64,000 nucleotides of DNA from an uncultured Winogradskyella sp. (GTDB lineage: Bacteria; Bacteroidota; Bacteroidia; Flavobacteriales; Flavobacteriaceae). The notes under the pieces were generated by a model that worked only from the letters and a program-made list of their open reading frames with translations, made no database searches and had not been told where the DNA came from. This document shows, piece by piece, positions 45,755-53,950 of the stretch. The stretch covers positions 44,882 through 108,881 of the forward strand of contig NZ_CALGNH010000013.1 of NCBI RefSeq assembly GCF_937958655.1, in the 5' to 3' direction. The position numbers and the translations under genes were made by a program. Within the stretch, counting starts at the first letter, position 1. Each line of letters begins with the position of its first letter.

Positions 45755-46735
45755 ATGAGTTTTAGAGATAAGATATTTAGCATAACAACTAAAGAGGAAT
45801 TTAACACCCTATCTCTAGCTATTTTTAAATTTCAGTATAACAACAATACAACATATCGCTCATTCTGTGATTTGCTCTACAAACATCCATCTGATGTAAG
45901 TTCTATAGAAAACATTCCATTTTTACCCATTCAATTTTTTAAAAGTCGTAAGGTTGTAAGTACTAAGAACAATGTCGAAAAAATATTTACAAGTTCTGGT
46001 ACTACTGGTAATATAAATAGCAAACACTATGTCTCTGATGTTTCTATTTATGAAGAGAGTTATCTTAAAGGCTTTCAACATTTTTATGGCAATATAGAAG
46101 ACTATGCGATATTGGCTTTGTTGCCCTCCTATCTAGAGCGTGAAGGCTCGTCTTTAATCTATATGATGAATGACTTAATCCAAAAATCTAAACATACTGA
46201 AAGCGGGTTTTACCTTAATAATATCACTGACTTATCTAAAACCTTAAACAAATTAGAGCGTAAAGGTCAAAAAACGTTATTAATTGGTGTATCTTTTGCA
46301 TTACTAGATTTAATTGAACAATTTCAATTTAAACTAAAACATACCATAGTTATGGAAACTGGCGGAATGAAAGGTCGTAGAAAAGAAATCATACGCCAAG
46401 AGCTTCATAACATGTTAAAATCTGGTTTTGGTGTTGACAAAATACATAGTGAGTATGGCATGACCGAGCTTCTTAGTCAAGCCTACTCAAAAGGAAATGG
46501 TATTTTTAAATGCCCTGCTTGGATGAAAATTATGACTAGAGATACAGAGGATGCTCTTACGCTCCATAAAACAAACAAAACCGGTGGCATTAATATTATT
46601 GATTTGGCAAATGTAAATTCTTGCGCGTTTATTGCGACTCAAGATTTAGGACGCGTCTACGATAATGAACAGTTTGAAATTATCGGTAGATTTGATAATT
46701 CAGACATACGAGGTTGCAATTTAATGGCATTGTAA
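45755..46735 (+). CDS. LuxE-like acyl-protein synthetase/acyltransferase family protein
   Basis: The 326-residue protein fits the LuxE family: FLPIQFFKSRKV followed by the adenylate-type motif TSSGTTGN and, later, SEYGMTELLSQAY, which correspond to the nucleotide-binding and acyl-activating motifs of the ANL superfamily. LuxE proteins activate fatty acids as acyl-AMP and hold them as thioesters. No lux genes are nearby, so bioluminescence is unlikely; homologues in Bacteroidetes often sit with polysaccharide or amino-acid-linked genes. The substrate is unknown. It is expressed from a promoter only 4 bp before the ATG; a YHS gene follows after 43 bp. Confidence 0.82.
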   Translation: MSFRDKIFSITTKEEFNTLSLAIFKFQYNNNTTYRSFCDLLYKHPSDVSSIENIPFLPIQFFKSRKVVSTKNNVEKIFTSSGTTGNINSKHYVSDVSIYEESYLKGFQHFYGNIEDYAILALLPSYLEREGSSLIYMMNDLIQKSKHTESGFYLNNITDLSKTLNKLERKGQKTLLIGVSFALLDLIEQFQFKLKHTIVMETGGMKGRRKEIIRQELHNMLKSGFGVDKIHSEYGMTELLSQAYSKGNGIFKCPAWMKIMTRDTEDALTLHKTNKTGGINIIDLANVNSCAFIATQDLGRVYDNEQFEIIGRFDNSDIRGCNLMAL

Positions 46736-46778
46736 ATCTGTATTAATTTTTACACAACACCATAAACGTTATTACATT

Positions 46779-47222
46779 ATGAAACATATTACATTAATAC
46801 TATACCTAGTTGCGCTGAGTACTTACTCACAAAACATAGATTATAATTTAAAAGATGGTTTTATTGCCAAAGGCTACGATGTGGTTGCTTACTTTAATAA
46901 TGCACCGAAAGAAGGGTTGCAAGAGTTTGCAACAAGCTATAAGGGCGTAAATTTTAAATTTGCCTCTAAAGCCAATTTAGAGACATTTTTAGAACATCCT
47001 GAAAAATATATACCTCAATATGGTGGCTATTGCGCGTACGCTATTGCCATAAATTCTAAAAAAGTTGACATTAACCCTGAGACTTTTGAAGTCAGGGATG
47101 GTAAGCTTTATTTGTTCTATAATTCTTGGGGAAATAACACGCTTAAAAAATGGTTGAAAAAAAATGTGAAAGGTTTGAAACAAAAAGCCGACTTACATTG
47201 GGAGGCCGTTAAGTTTGATTAA
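46779..47222 (+). CDS. YHS-domain periplasmic protein
   Basis: A 147-residue protein with a signal peptide (residues 1-17) and a YHS-like domain: KGYDVVAYFNN, VNFKFASKANLETFLEHPEKYIPQYGGYCAYA. The family is thought to bind metals such as copper, with the Cys in GGYCAYA as probable ligand. The C-terminal part (WLKKNVKGLKQKADLHWEAV) is basic. It follows the LuxE-like gene by 43 bp and is convergent with tyrS. Function is inferred from the domain only. Confidence 0.85.
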   Translation: MKHITLILYLVALSTYSQNIDYNLKDGFIAKGYDVVAYFNNAPKEGLQEFATSYKGVNFKFASKANLETFLEHPEKYIPQYGGYCAYAIAINSKKVDINPETFEVRDGKLYLFYNSWGNNTLKKWLKKNVKGLKQKADLHWEAVKFD

Positions 47223-47273
47223 TTCTATGAAAAAGAAGAATTAATTTGGTCTCATTGATTGATTGGTTAGATT

Positions 47274-47302
47274 GTGCTCAAAAGAAATTTTGGGCACTTT
47301 TG
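47274..47302. terminator. Bidirectional terminator between the YHS gene and tyrS
   Basis: GTGCTCAAAA / TTTTGGGCAC around a GAAA loop (one G-T pair), with T residues on the right and the tyrS stop 2 bp away. Confidence 0.75.
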
Positions 47303-47303
47303 T

Positions 47304-48602
47304 TTATACTACTTTTATAATATACGTATTCTTTTTTCCTTTGTTTATAATAATATATCTATCATTAATTAAATCTTCTGCAGATAGCTGGTAGCCCTCT
47401 TTTACTTTTTCTTTGTTTACTGAGACCGAATTTTCTTTTAAGGCTCTACGTGCTTCTCCATTAGAGTTTAAAAAATTAGTTTTTGCCGCTAGCGCCGCAA
47501 TCATATCTATACCTTCATTAAATTCAGATTGTGGAATTAGAGCTTGCGGCACACCTTCAAAAACATCTAAAAATGTAGTCTCATCTAATGTTTTAATATC
47601 TTCTTTAAAAGATTTACTAAATAAAATATTAGAGGCGCGTTCAGCATTCTCAAAATCTTCTTTTGAGTGCACCATAGTGGTAATTTCTTCTGCTAACCGT
47701 CTTTGCAAATGTCGTTGGTGCGGTGCTTCTGCATGTTCAGAAATTAAAGCCTCAATTTCACTTTGGGTTAAAAACGTAAATATCTTTATATACTTTTTAG
47801 CATCTTCATCACTAGAGTTTAACCAATATTGATAGAATTTGTAGGGTGATGTTCTTTTTGCATCTAACCAAACATTACCACCTTCAGACTTTCCAAACTT
47901 AGAACCATCACTTTTGGTAATTAAAGGACACGTGATGGCAAAACCTTTTCCACCGCCAATGCGTCTTATTAACTCTGTACCTGTAGTAATATTTCCCCAT
48001 TGGTCGCTTCCACCCATTTGTATTGTGCAACTATTTTCCTTAAATAAATGTAAAAAATCATAGCCTTGTACTAACTGATAAGTAAACTCAGTAAAGCTCA
48101 TACCATCGTTAGAAGATTCGCTAGAAATTCGGTTTTTTACAGAATCTTTAGCCATCATGTAATTTACTGTAATGTGTTTACCCACATCTCTAATAAATTC
48201 TAAAAAACTAAACTCCTTCATCCAATCATAGTTATTTACTAAAACAGCGGCATTGGCAGTATTACTCTTAAAATCTAAAAAATGAGACAACTGAAGTTTT
48301 ATGGCTTCTTGGTTATGGCGCAAGGTCTTTTCGTCTAACAAATTACGCTCGCTAGATTTCCCAGAAGGATCACCAATCATGCCTGTTGCTCCACCAACTA
48401 AAGCTACAGGTTTGTGCCCACATCTTTGGTAATGTGCCAACAGCATAATCGGAACTAAATTACCAATATGTAAAGAATCTGCAGTTGGGTCAAAACCAAC
48501 ATAAGCACTGCGCATTGCTTCTTCTAAATGCTCTTCTATTCCAGGCATGTTTTGATGTAACATACCTCTCCATTTTAATTCTTCTACAAAATTCTTTTTC
48601 AT
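47304..48602 (-). CDS. tyrS: Tyrosyl-tRNA synthetase
   Basis: This 432-residue class I synthetase has the HIGH-type motif as SLHIGNLVP within [15 protein letters not shown], the tyrosine-binding QGYDFLHLF and [10 protein letters not shown], and the KMSKS equivalent KFGKSEGG. The C-terminal S4-like RNA-binding domain has [16 protein letters not shown]. It charges tRNA-Tyr. It is a single-gene unit with a consensus promoter at 48631-48660. Confidence 0.98.
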   Translation of the reverse strand: MKKNFVEELKWRGMLHQNMPGIEEHLEEAMRSAYVGFDPTADSLHIGNLVPIMLLAHYQRCGHKPVALVGGATGMIGDPSGKSSERNLLDEKTLRHNQEAIKLQLSHFLDFKSNTANAAVLVNNYDWMKEFSFLEFIRDVGKHITVNYMMAKDSVKNRISSESSNDGMSFTEFTYQLVQGYDFLHLFKENSCTIQMGGSDQWGNITTGTELIRRIGGGKGFAITCPLITKSDGSKFGKSEGGNVWLDAKRTSPYKFYQYWLNSSDEDAKKYIKIFTFLTQSEIEALISEHAEAPHQRHLQRRLAEEITTMVHSKEDFENAERASNILFSKSFKEDIKTLDETTFLDVFEGVPQALIPQSEFNEGIDMIAALAAKTNFLNSNGEARRALKENSVSVNKEKVKEGYQLSAEDLINDRYIIINKGKKNTYIIKVV

Positions 48603-48630
48603 TACTTAGCGTTTCAGTATTAGATTTGGA

Positions 48631-48660
48631 CAAAGATATATTTCCATAATAAAAGACAAA
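48631..48660 (-). promoter_or_regulatory. Promoter of tyrS
   Basis: On the minus strand TTTG (48657-48660), 18 nt, TATCTTTG (48631-48638), giving a leader of about 24 nt before the ATG at 48602. Confidence 0.78.
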
Positions 48661-48731
48661 AGACAAATTTACCGTAATTTTACTTGGGCTACATTCAGTA
48701 ACCAAATACACACAAAAATGAAAAACAAGAA

Positions 48732-49748
48732 ATGATATTAATTACTGGTGGTACTGGCTTAGTTGGATCTCATTTACTTTATAAACTTGTTAGTAATGGC
48801 GAAAATGTGCGTGCTATTTACAGAAGAGAAAAGACCATAAAGCGTGTTGCCCATGTATTTAGTTACTATACTGACAATTCTGAAACGCTTTTTGAACGTA
48901 TAGAATGGATAGAAGCGGATATTAATAATATACCTCAATTAAACGATGCTTTTAAAGGCATAACTAGCGTATACCATTGTGCTGCCTTTGTATCTTTTGA
49001 GCCCAATAAATATAATAGTCTTCGTAAAATAAATATTGAAGGAACAGCAAACATAGTTAACTTATGCATTAGTCATTCTATTAAAAAATTATGCTATGTG
49101 AGCTCTATAGCCGCTTTGGGATCTCATGAAAATTCTAAAAAATTAATTACCGAACAAACAGATTGGAATCCTGAGGCTGATAACAGTGTCTATGCTATCA
49201 CTAAATATGGAGCAGAATTAGAAGTTTGGCGTGGCACCCAAGAAGGGTTAGATGCCGTCATAGTTAATCCAGGTATTATTTTAGGTCCTGGCTATTGGCA
49301 TGGTGGTGGTAGTGGTGGTATTTTTAAAAGAATCTACAAAGGCATGTCATACTATACCAAAGGAGTAACAGGTTATGTAGATGTTTGGGATGTGGTAAAG
49401 CTTATGATACAACTCATGGAGAGCAACATCTCTAATGAGAAATTTATAGTGGTTGCTGAACATTTGAGTTTTAAAGATTTTCAATATAAAGTTGCAAATG
49501 CACTCAACGTAAAGCCTCCCAAAAAAGAAGCCAAGCCATGGATGCTTGCTGTGGCATGGCGATTAGATTGGTTACAGCACAAAATTTTTGGAATTCGTAG
49601 AGCATTCTCAAAACAAAATGCGGAGTCAGCTGTTACTATTACAAAATATGATACCACTAAAGTAAAAAACATCTCTAAGATAAAACTAACGCCAATAGAA
49701 GAATCCATAGTGCGTACTTGTCAACATTTTCTAAAGGATATCAATTAA
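48732..49748 (+). CDS. NAD-dependent epimerase/dehydratase (extended SDR)
   Basis: A 338-residue extended short-chain dehydrogenase/reductase. The N-terminal Rossmann turn is ITGGTGLVGSHLLYKL, the NAD-binding Asp contact lies in EADINNI, and the catalytic triad fits CYVSSIAALGS plus YAITKYGAE (YxxxK). NPGIILGPG is the usual C-terminal marker. Substrate specificity (sugar nucleotide, steroid-like or dihydroflavonol type) is not clear. It ends 1 bp before the convergent DUF4296 gene, so the two share a terminator region with no visible hairpin. Confidence 0.88.
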   Translation: MILITGGTGLVGSHLLYKLVSNGENVRAIYRREKTIKRVAHVFSYYTDNSETLFERIEWIEADINNIPQLNDAFKGITSVYHCAAFVSFEPNKYNSLRKINIEGTANIVNLCISHSIKKLCYVSSIAALGSHENSKKLITEQTDWNPEADNSVYAITKYGAELEVWRGTQEGLDAVIVNPGIILGPGYWHGGGSGGIFKRIYKGMSYYTKGVTGYVDVWDVVKLMIQLMESNISNEKFIVVAEHLSFKDFQYKVANALNVKPPKKEAKPWMLAVAWRLDWLQHKIFGIRRAFSKQNAESAVTITKYDTTKVKNISKIKLTPIEESIVRTCQHFLKDIN

Positions 49749-49749
49749 A

Positions 49750-50232
49750 CTAGTTGTCAATTGACAATTCTTGCAATTTATATTTTGCGGTATCTTTTTG
49801 TTTCTCCATTACTTTACGAATAGAGTCTTGTTTTTTCTTACCCTTTTTACGTAGAGAATCGCGCTTTCTTTTGGCTACTTCAGCTTTTTCTTTTTCTAAA
49901 GCCTCTAATTGACCTTTTTTCTGCTCTAATTTAGCTTTCACATTTTCAATTATACCTTTATACTGTTCTGTGTCAAAAGCATAATAATCGTTACTTGTAG
50001 CAAATTGCAAACTATCAATACCGTGTTTTTCTAAAATATACGTCTCGGGCAAAAAGCCATTATTTTCTAATAGTTTTCCGTTGACTCCTTTAGCTCCATT
50101 AATAATATATAAATCGTAAAGAATAGTCTCCATATCAGCTTTGGAGATAAGATTTGTAGGCCTTTTGGGTTTATCATTACCAATACAGCCTAATACTAGC
50201 ATACATATGCAGATAGAGAATATTCTTTTCAT
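49750..50232 (-). CDS. DUF4296 lipoprotein
   Basis: The 160-residue protein has a signal peptide ending in LVLGC (lipobox, Cys16) and the DUF4296 region (LISKADMETILYDLYIINGAKG) followed by a highly charged coiled-coil tail (about 95-150). Such proteins are found almost only in Bacteroidetes. Its function is unknown. The ATG overlaps the pyrC stop (TAATG), so it is co-expressed with pyrC and the glycosyltransferase. Confidence 0.85.
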   Translation of the reverse strand: MKRIFSICICMLVLGCIGNDKPKRPTNLISKADMETILYDLYIINGAKGVNGKLLENNGFLPETYILEKHGIDSLQFATSNDYYAFDTEQYKGIIENVKAKLEQKKGQLEALEKEKAEVAKRKRDSLRKKGKKKQDSIRKVMEKQKDTAKYKLQELSIDN

Positions 50233-51578
50233 TATGATCTGTTAAATGTTAAACGTTTACCAGCCTTAACTTCTAATACTTTAAAATTATTATAGGCTAA
50301 TTGCCCATTAACAAATGTATGCGTAATTCTGCTTTTAAAGGTATTGCCTTCAAAAGGAGACCAACCACATTTATAGAGAATATTATCTTTATTTACGGTC
50401 CATGGATTGTTTAAATCTACAACAACTAAATCTGCAAAATAACCTTCTTTTAGGTAACCTCTTTTCTCTACATCAAATAAAATAGCAGGATTATGACATG
50501 CTTTTTCTACAATTTTTTCTATTGATATTTTACCTTGATGATGCATTTCTAATAACGCAACTAAGGCATGTTGTACTAAAGGCCCACCCGAAGGTGCTTT
50601 AGTGTAAGGATTACTTTTTTCTTCGATAGTGTGCGGTGCGTGATCTGTGGCAATTACATCAATTCTATCATCTAATAACGCTTCTATAAGTTGCGTTCTG
50701 TCCTTTGCCGTTTTTACAGCCGGATTCCATTTTATGTGACTCCCTTTTTTCTCATAATCTTCATCTGAAAACCACAAATGATGAATACAAACCTCGGCTG
50801 TGATTTTTTTATCTTTTAATGGAAGTTTGTTTGAAAAAAGATTTGTTTCTTTTCCTGTTGAAAGATGAAACACATGTAACCTTGCTCCTGTTTTCTTTGC
50901 TAATTCAATGGCCTTAGAGGATGATAAATAACATGCATCTTCACTTCTTATAATTGGATGCAAATGCATAGGTATATCGTCTCCGTACTCACTTTTATAC
51001 TTGGCAAGATTTTCTCTTATCGTTGCTTCATCTTCACAATGTACCGAAATGACCATATTTGTACTAGAAAAAATCTTTTCTAATATTTCTGGATCATCCA
51101 CTAGCATATTGCCTGTAGAAGAGCCTAAAAACAACTTTAAACCTGCTACTGTTTTAGCGTCTACCTTTAATATTTCGTCTAGGTTATTATTAGTGCCACC
51201 AAACATAAATGAATAATTAACATGAGACGACTTGGCAGCAATACTAAATTTTTCTTCCAACTTTGCTACTGTTGTAGTCTGCGGATTGGTATTTGGCATT
51301 TCAATGAATGAGGTTATACCACCAGCTAATGCAGCTTTAGATTCGGTTTCAATATTTGCCTTATGGGTTAAACCTGGCTCTCTAAAATGTACCTGGTCGT
51401 CTATCATACCAGGAATAACAAAATTACCTTCTACATCAATAACATTAATATCTGCTGACTTTACACTTATGGAATCGTCAATCGTTTTTATAATATCATT
51501 TTCGATTAAGATATCTCCTTCAACTATAGAGCCTTCGTTAACGATTTTTGCATTTTTTATTAATGTACTTCGCTTCAT
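50232..51578 (-). CDS. pyrC: Dihydroorotase
   Basis: A 448-residue amidohydrolase. The characteristic motif is DDQVHFREPGLTHKA; most dihydroorotases read DxHxH there, so the first His is Gln. Other ligand positions are present: GLKLFLGSSTG (Lys region), HLSTGKE and HLWFSD His residues, and the DHAPH Asp and His. Dihydroorotase closes carbamoyl aspartate to dihydroorotate in pyrimidine synthesis. Without the full first His pair the metal site may differ, yet this sequence form is, as far as I recall, usual in Flavobacteria. The gene is the second of three, 7 bp after the glycosyltransferase gene. Confidence 0.9.
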   Translation of the reverse strand: MKRSTLIKNAKIVNEGSIVEGDILIENDIIKTIDDSISVKSADINVIDVEGNFVIPGMIDDQVHFREPGLTHKANIETESKAALAGGITSFIEMPNTNPQTTTVAKLEEKFSIAAKSSHVNYSFMFGGTNNNLDEILKVDAKTVAGLKLFLGSSTGNMLVDDPEILEKIFSSTNMVISVHCEDEATIRENLAKYKSEYGDDIPMHLHPIIRSEDACYLSSSKAIELAKKTGARLHVFHLSTGKETNLFSNKLPLKDKKITAEVCIHHLWFSDEDYEKKGSHIKWNPAVKTAKDRTQLIEALLDDRIDVIATDHAPHTIEEKSNPYTKAPSGGPLVQHALVALLEMHHQGKISIEKIVEKACHNPAILFDVEKRGYLKEGYFADLVVVDLNNPWTVNKDNILYKCGWSPFEGNTFKSRITHTFVNGQLAYNNFKVLEVKAGKRLTFNRS

Positions 51579-51585
51579 TTGTAAT

Positions 51586-52308
51586 TTACTTATTAAATAA
51601 ACTTTTCAACTTTAAATTAATGACACCAAAAATAGCCTCTGATATTATACTACCACTCATTTTTGATTTTCCTTTTTCTCTATCTTTAAAAATAACAGGT
51701 ATTTCTTTAATTCTAAACCCTTTTAAGGTCGCCTTAAATTTCATTTCTATTTGAAACGCATAACCCACAAACTTAATTTTATCTAAGTCTATGGTTTCTA
51801 AAACGTTTCGTTTATAACAAACAAAACCTGCTGTAGAATCCTTAACCTTCATTTGTGTGATTAACCTTACGTATTTTGATGCTCCATAAGACAACAAAAT
51901 ACGAGACATCGGCCAGTTAACTACTGTAATACCCTTTACATACCTTGATCCTACCGATACATCTGCACCATCGTTGGCGCAGGCATTATATAGTTTTATG
52001 AGGTCATTTGGATTGTGTGAAAAATCGGCATCCATCTCAAAAATATAATCGTAAGCGTGTTTTAATGCCCATTTAAAACCTGCTATATAAGCCACACCTA
52101 ATCCGTTTTTTTCATTGCGCTCTAATAAAAAAAGTTGATTGGGAAATTCCACTTGCAAGGCTTTAACTTTTTCTGCTGTGTGATCTGGAGAATTATCATC
52201 TACTATTAATACATGAAATGTTTTTTGTTGAGAAAATACAGCCTTTATTATGGGCTCTATATTTTCTATCTCATTGTAGGTAGGTATAATAACTACTGCG
52301 TTAGACAT
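51586..52308 (-). CDS. GT2 polyprenol-phosphate mannosyl/glucosyltransferase-like
   Basis: The 240-residue protein has the GT2 N-terminus IIPTYNEIENI, VDDNSPDHT, the DAD motif in EMDADFSHNP, and the ISEAIFGVINL C-terminal part. It resembles dolichol/polyprenol-phosphate mannose synthases without long membrane helices. Such enzymes put a sugar on a lipid phosphate carrier for use on the outer face of the membrane; a link with the GT117-family protein at 9221-12628 is possible. It is the first gene of the operon with pyrC and DUF4296. Confidence 0.88.
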   Translation of the reverse strand: MSNAVVIIPTYNEIENIEPIIKAVFSQQKTFHVLIVDDNSPDHTAEKVKALQVEFPNQLFLLERNEKNGLGVAYIAGFKWALKHAYDYIFEMDADFSHNPNDLIKLYNACANDGADVSVGSRYVKGITVVNWPMSRILLSYGASKYVRLITQMKVKDSTAGFVCYKRNVLETIDLDKIKFVGYAFQIEMKFKATLKGFRIKEIPVIFKDREKGKSKMSGSIISEAIFGVINLKLKSLFNK

Positions 52309-52450
52309 GTATTGAATTTAATACTACTATAATTAGAGTTTAATGACAAAAGTAACAGTTTTAATGTATTTGAAACTGTTATTTCTTTCTTAAAGATTGA
52401 AACCTCTACATAAATTATGACAACCTTATTTTTCTTTATAATTTAGCATT

Positions 52451-53101
52451 ATGCGGCAATTTATTACGTACGATTGGTTTACCGTTCTTAGTCTGTTTAG
52501 TCTTATAGCAATTATTGCAGCTAAGACTATTAATTCTATTAGGTTTAACGATTTTTTATATACCGTTGGAAATTCCAAATATTTAAAAATATATAGTAAA
52601 GACCAGAAGTTTATTGATCTTTTTGATGGTTTTCTGTTTATAAACCTAGTTGTTTCTGCGAGTATTTTTTTATATCAAGGCTATTCTAATTTTATTGTAC
52701 CTGTTAATTTTGAAATCATCACTTTTTTTAAATTAGCTTTTACACTTGCTACCATTATTATTATTAAAACCTTAATTGAGCGATTAATAGGTAGTTTGTT
52801 TGAAATTGATGGTTTAATTGACTTTTATCTTTTTCAAAAAACCACATTTATCAATTATTCTGGATTCGTTCTTTTAGCCGCAAATATTATATTACTTTAC
52901 ACTAATATAAATACAAAAATTATTGTAATTACAGCTTTTATACTAGTTGTGTTATTAAATCTCATTGGATTTATTACGTCCTTTAAAATATACCAAAAAA
53001 GTCTATTACCTAATTTATTCTATTTTTTATTGTATCTTTGCGCTCTCGAAATTGCACCTTATGTTCTTTTATATAAGGCGTTTAGAGGGTATAACGTTTA
53101 A
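52451..53101 (+). CDS. DUF4271 membrane protein
   Basis: A 216-residue protein with about six membrane helices and the DUF4271 profile: the YDWFTVLSLFSLI start and the LPNLFYFLLYLCALEIAPY end. It is a Bacteroidetes-specific family of unknown function. It is followed after 17 bp by hemD; this pair is a common neighbourhood in the phylum. A TATCTTTG box near its 3' end (53033-53040) could be an extra promoter for hemD. Confidence 0.85.
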   Translation: MRQFITYDWFTVLSLFSLIAIIAAKTINSIRFNDFLYTVGNSKYLKIYSKDQKFIDLFDGFLFINLVVSASIFLYQGYSNFIVPVNFEIITFFKLAFTLATIIIIKTLIERLIGSLFEIDGLIDFYLFQKTTFINYSGFVLLAANIILLYTNINTKIIVITAFILVVLLNLIGFITSFKIYQKSLLPNLFYFLLYLCALEIAPYVLLYKAFRGYNV

Positions 53102-53118
53102 AACAAAGGGGTTTACGT

Positions 53119-53868
53119 ATGAAAGTGAAAACGATCTTGGTATCTCAACCAGAACCTAAAATTGAGAACTCTCCGTACTTTGATTTGCAAGAAAAGCAGA
53201 AAGTTAAAGTAGATTTCAGACCTTTTATCCATGTCGAAGGTGTCTCAGCCAAAGAAATTAGACAACAAAAAATAGATCTCAGCACATATACTGCGATTAT
53301 ACTTACCAGTAGAAATTCTGTAGATCATTTCTTTAGAGTAGCAGAAGAAATGCGCTTTAAAGTACCTGATACTATGAAGTATTTTTGCCAATCTGAAGCT
53401 GTTGCCTATTATCTACAAAAATATGTGGTTTACAGAAAACGAAAAATATATGTTGGTAAACGAACTTTTGCAGATTTAATGCCACTTATTAAAAAGTATA
53501 AGGACGAAACGTTTTTACTACCTACTACAGATAAAGTAAAACCTATAATCCCAGAGAACTTAGACAAACTTAATGTTAAATGGACACAGGCTACGTTTTA
53601 TAAAACTGTAATTAGCGACTTATCTGATTTAGCCGACGTATATTATGATATCTTAGTCTTTTTTAGCCCGTCTGGCATAGAATCTTTGTTTCATAATTTC
53701 CCAGACTTTAAACAAAACGACACTAGGATTGCCGTTTTTGGAAACACGACCATAAAGGCTGTAAAAGAGAAAGGGTTACGTGTAGATATTTCTGCACCTA
53801 CACCTGAAACTCCATCCATGACTATGGCATTAAAAAAATATATTGATTCCGTAAATAAGGGAAAATAA
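53119..53868 (+). CDS. hemD: Uroporphyrinogen-III synthase family protein
   Basis: The 249-residue protein has the two-domain layout of HemD with weak but recognisable motifs: AIILTSRNSVDHFF, VAYYLQKYVV, DILVFFSPSGIESLF and RIAVFGNTTIKAVKEKGLRVDI. HemD cyclises hydroxymethylbilane to uroporphyrinogen III in haem and cobalamin synthesis. The family is poorly conserved, so the assignment rests on the SPSG and FGNTT motif pattern and the DUF4271 neighbour. Expression is likely from the DUF4271 promoter and from an internal -7 box in that gene. Confidence 0.88.
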   Translation: MKVKTILVSQPEPKIENSPYFDLQEKQKVKVDFRPFIHVEGVSAKEIRQQKIDLSTYTAIILTSRNSVDHFFRVAEEMRFKVPDTMKYFCQSEAVAYYLQKYVVYRKRKIYVGKRTFADLMPLIKKYKDETFLLPTTDKVKPIIPENLDKLNVKWTQATFYKTVISDLSDLADVYYDILVFFSPSGIESLFHNFPDFKQNDTRIAVFGNTTIKAVKEKGLRVDISAPTPETPSMTMALKKYIDSVNKGK

Positions 53869-53890
53869 TTATAACTAAGTTACATTAAAT

Positions 53891-53923
53891 AACATCGGGA
53901 TTCTCATTGAGAATCCCGATGTT
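53891..53923. terminator. Long hairpin between convergent hemD and pckA
   Basis: A perfect 15-bp stem (AACATCGGGATTCTC with its complement) around a 3-nt loop in the 82-bp gap between two convergent stops. T-runs are short on both sides, but the position makes a shared terminator likely. Confidence 0.75.
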
Positions 53924-53950
53924 ATTTATACCCTTTGGGTTATAGTAAAA

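Noticed and set aside
53891..53923. Perfect inverted repeat as a mobile-element end
   Set aside because: There is only one copy, and its place between two convergent stops fits a shared terminator better.
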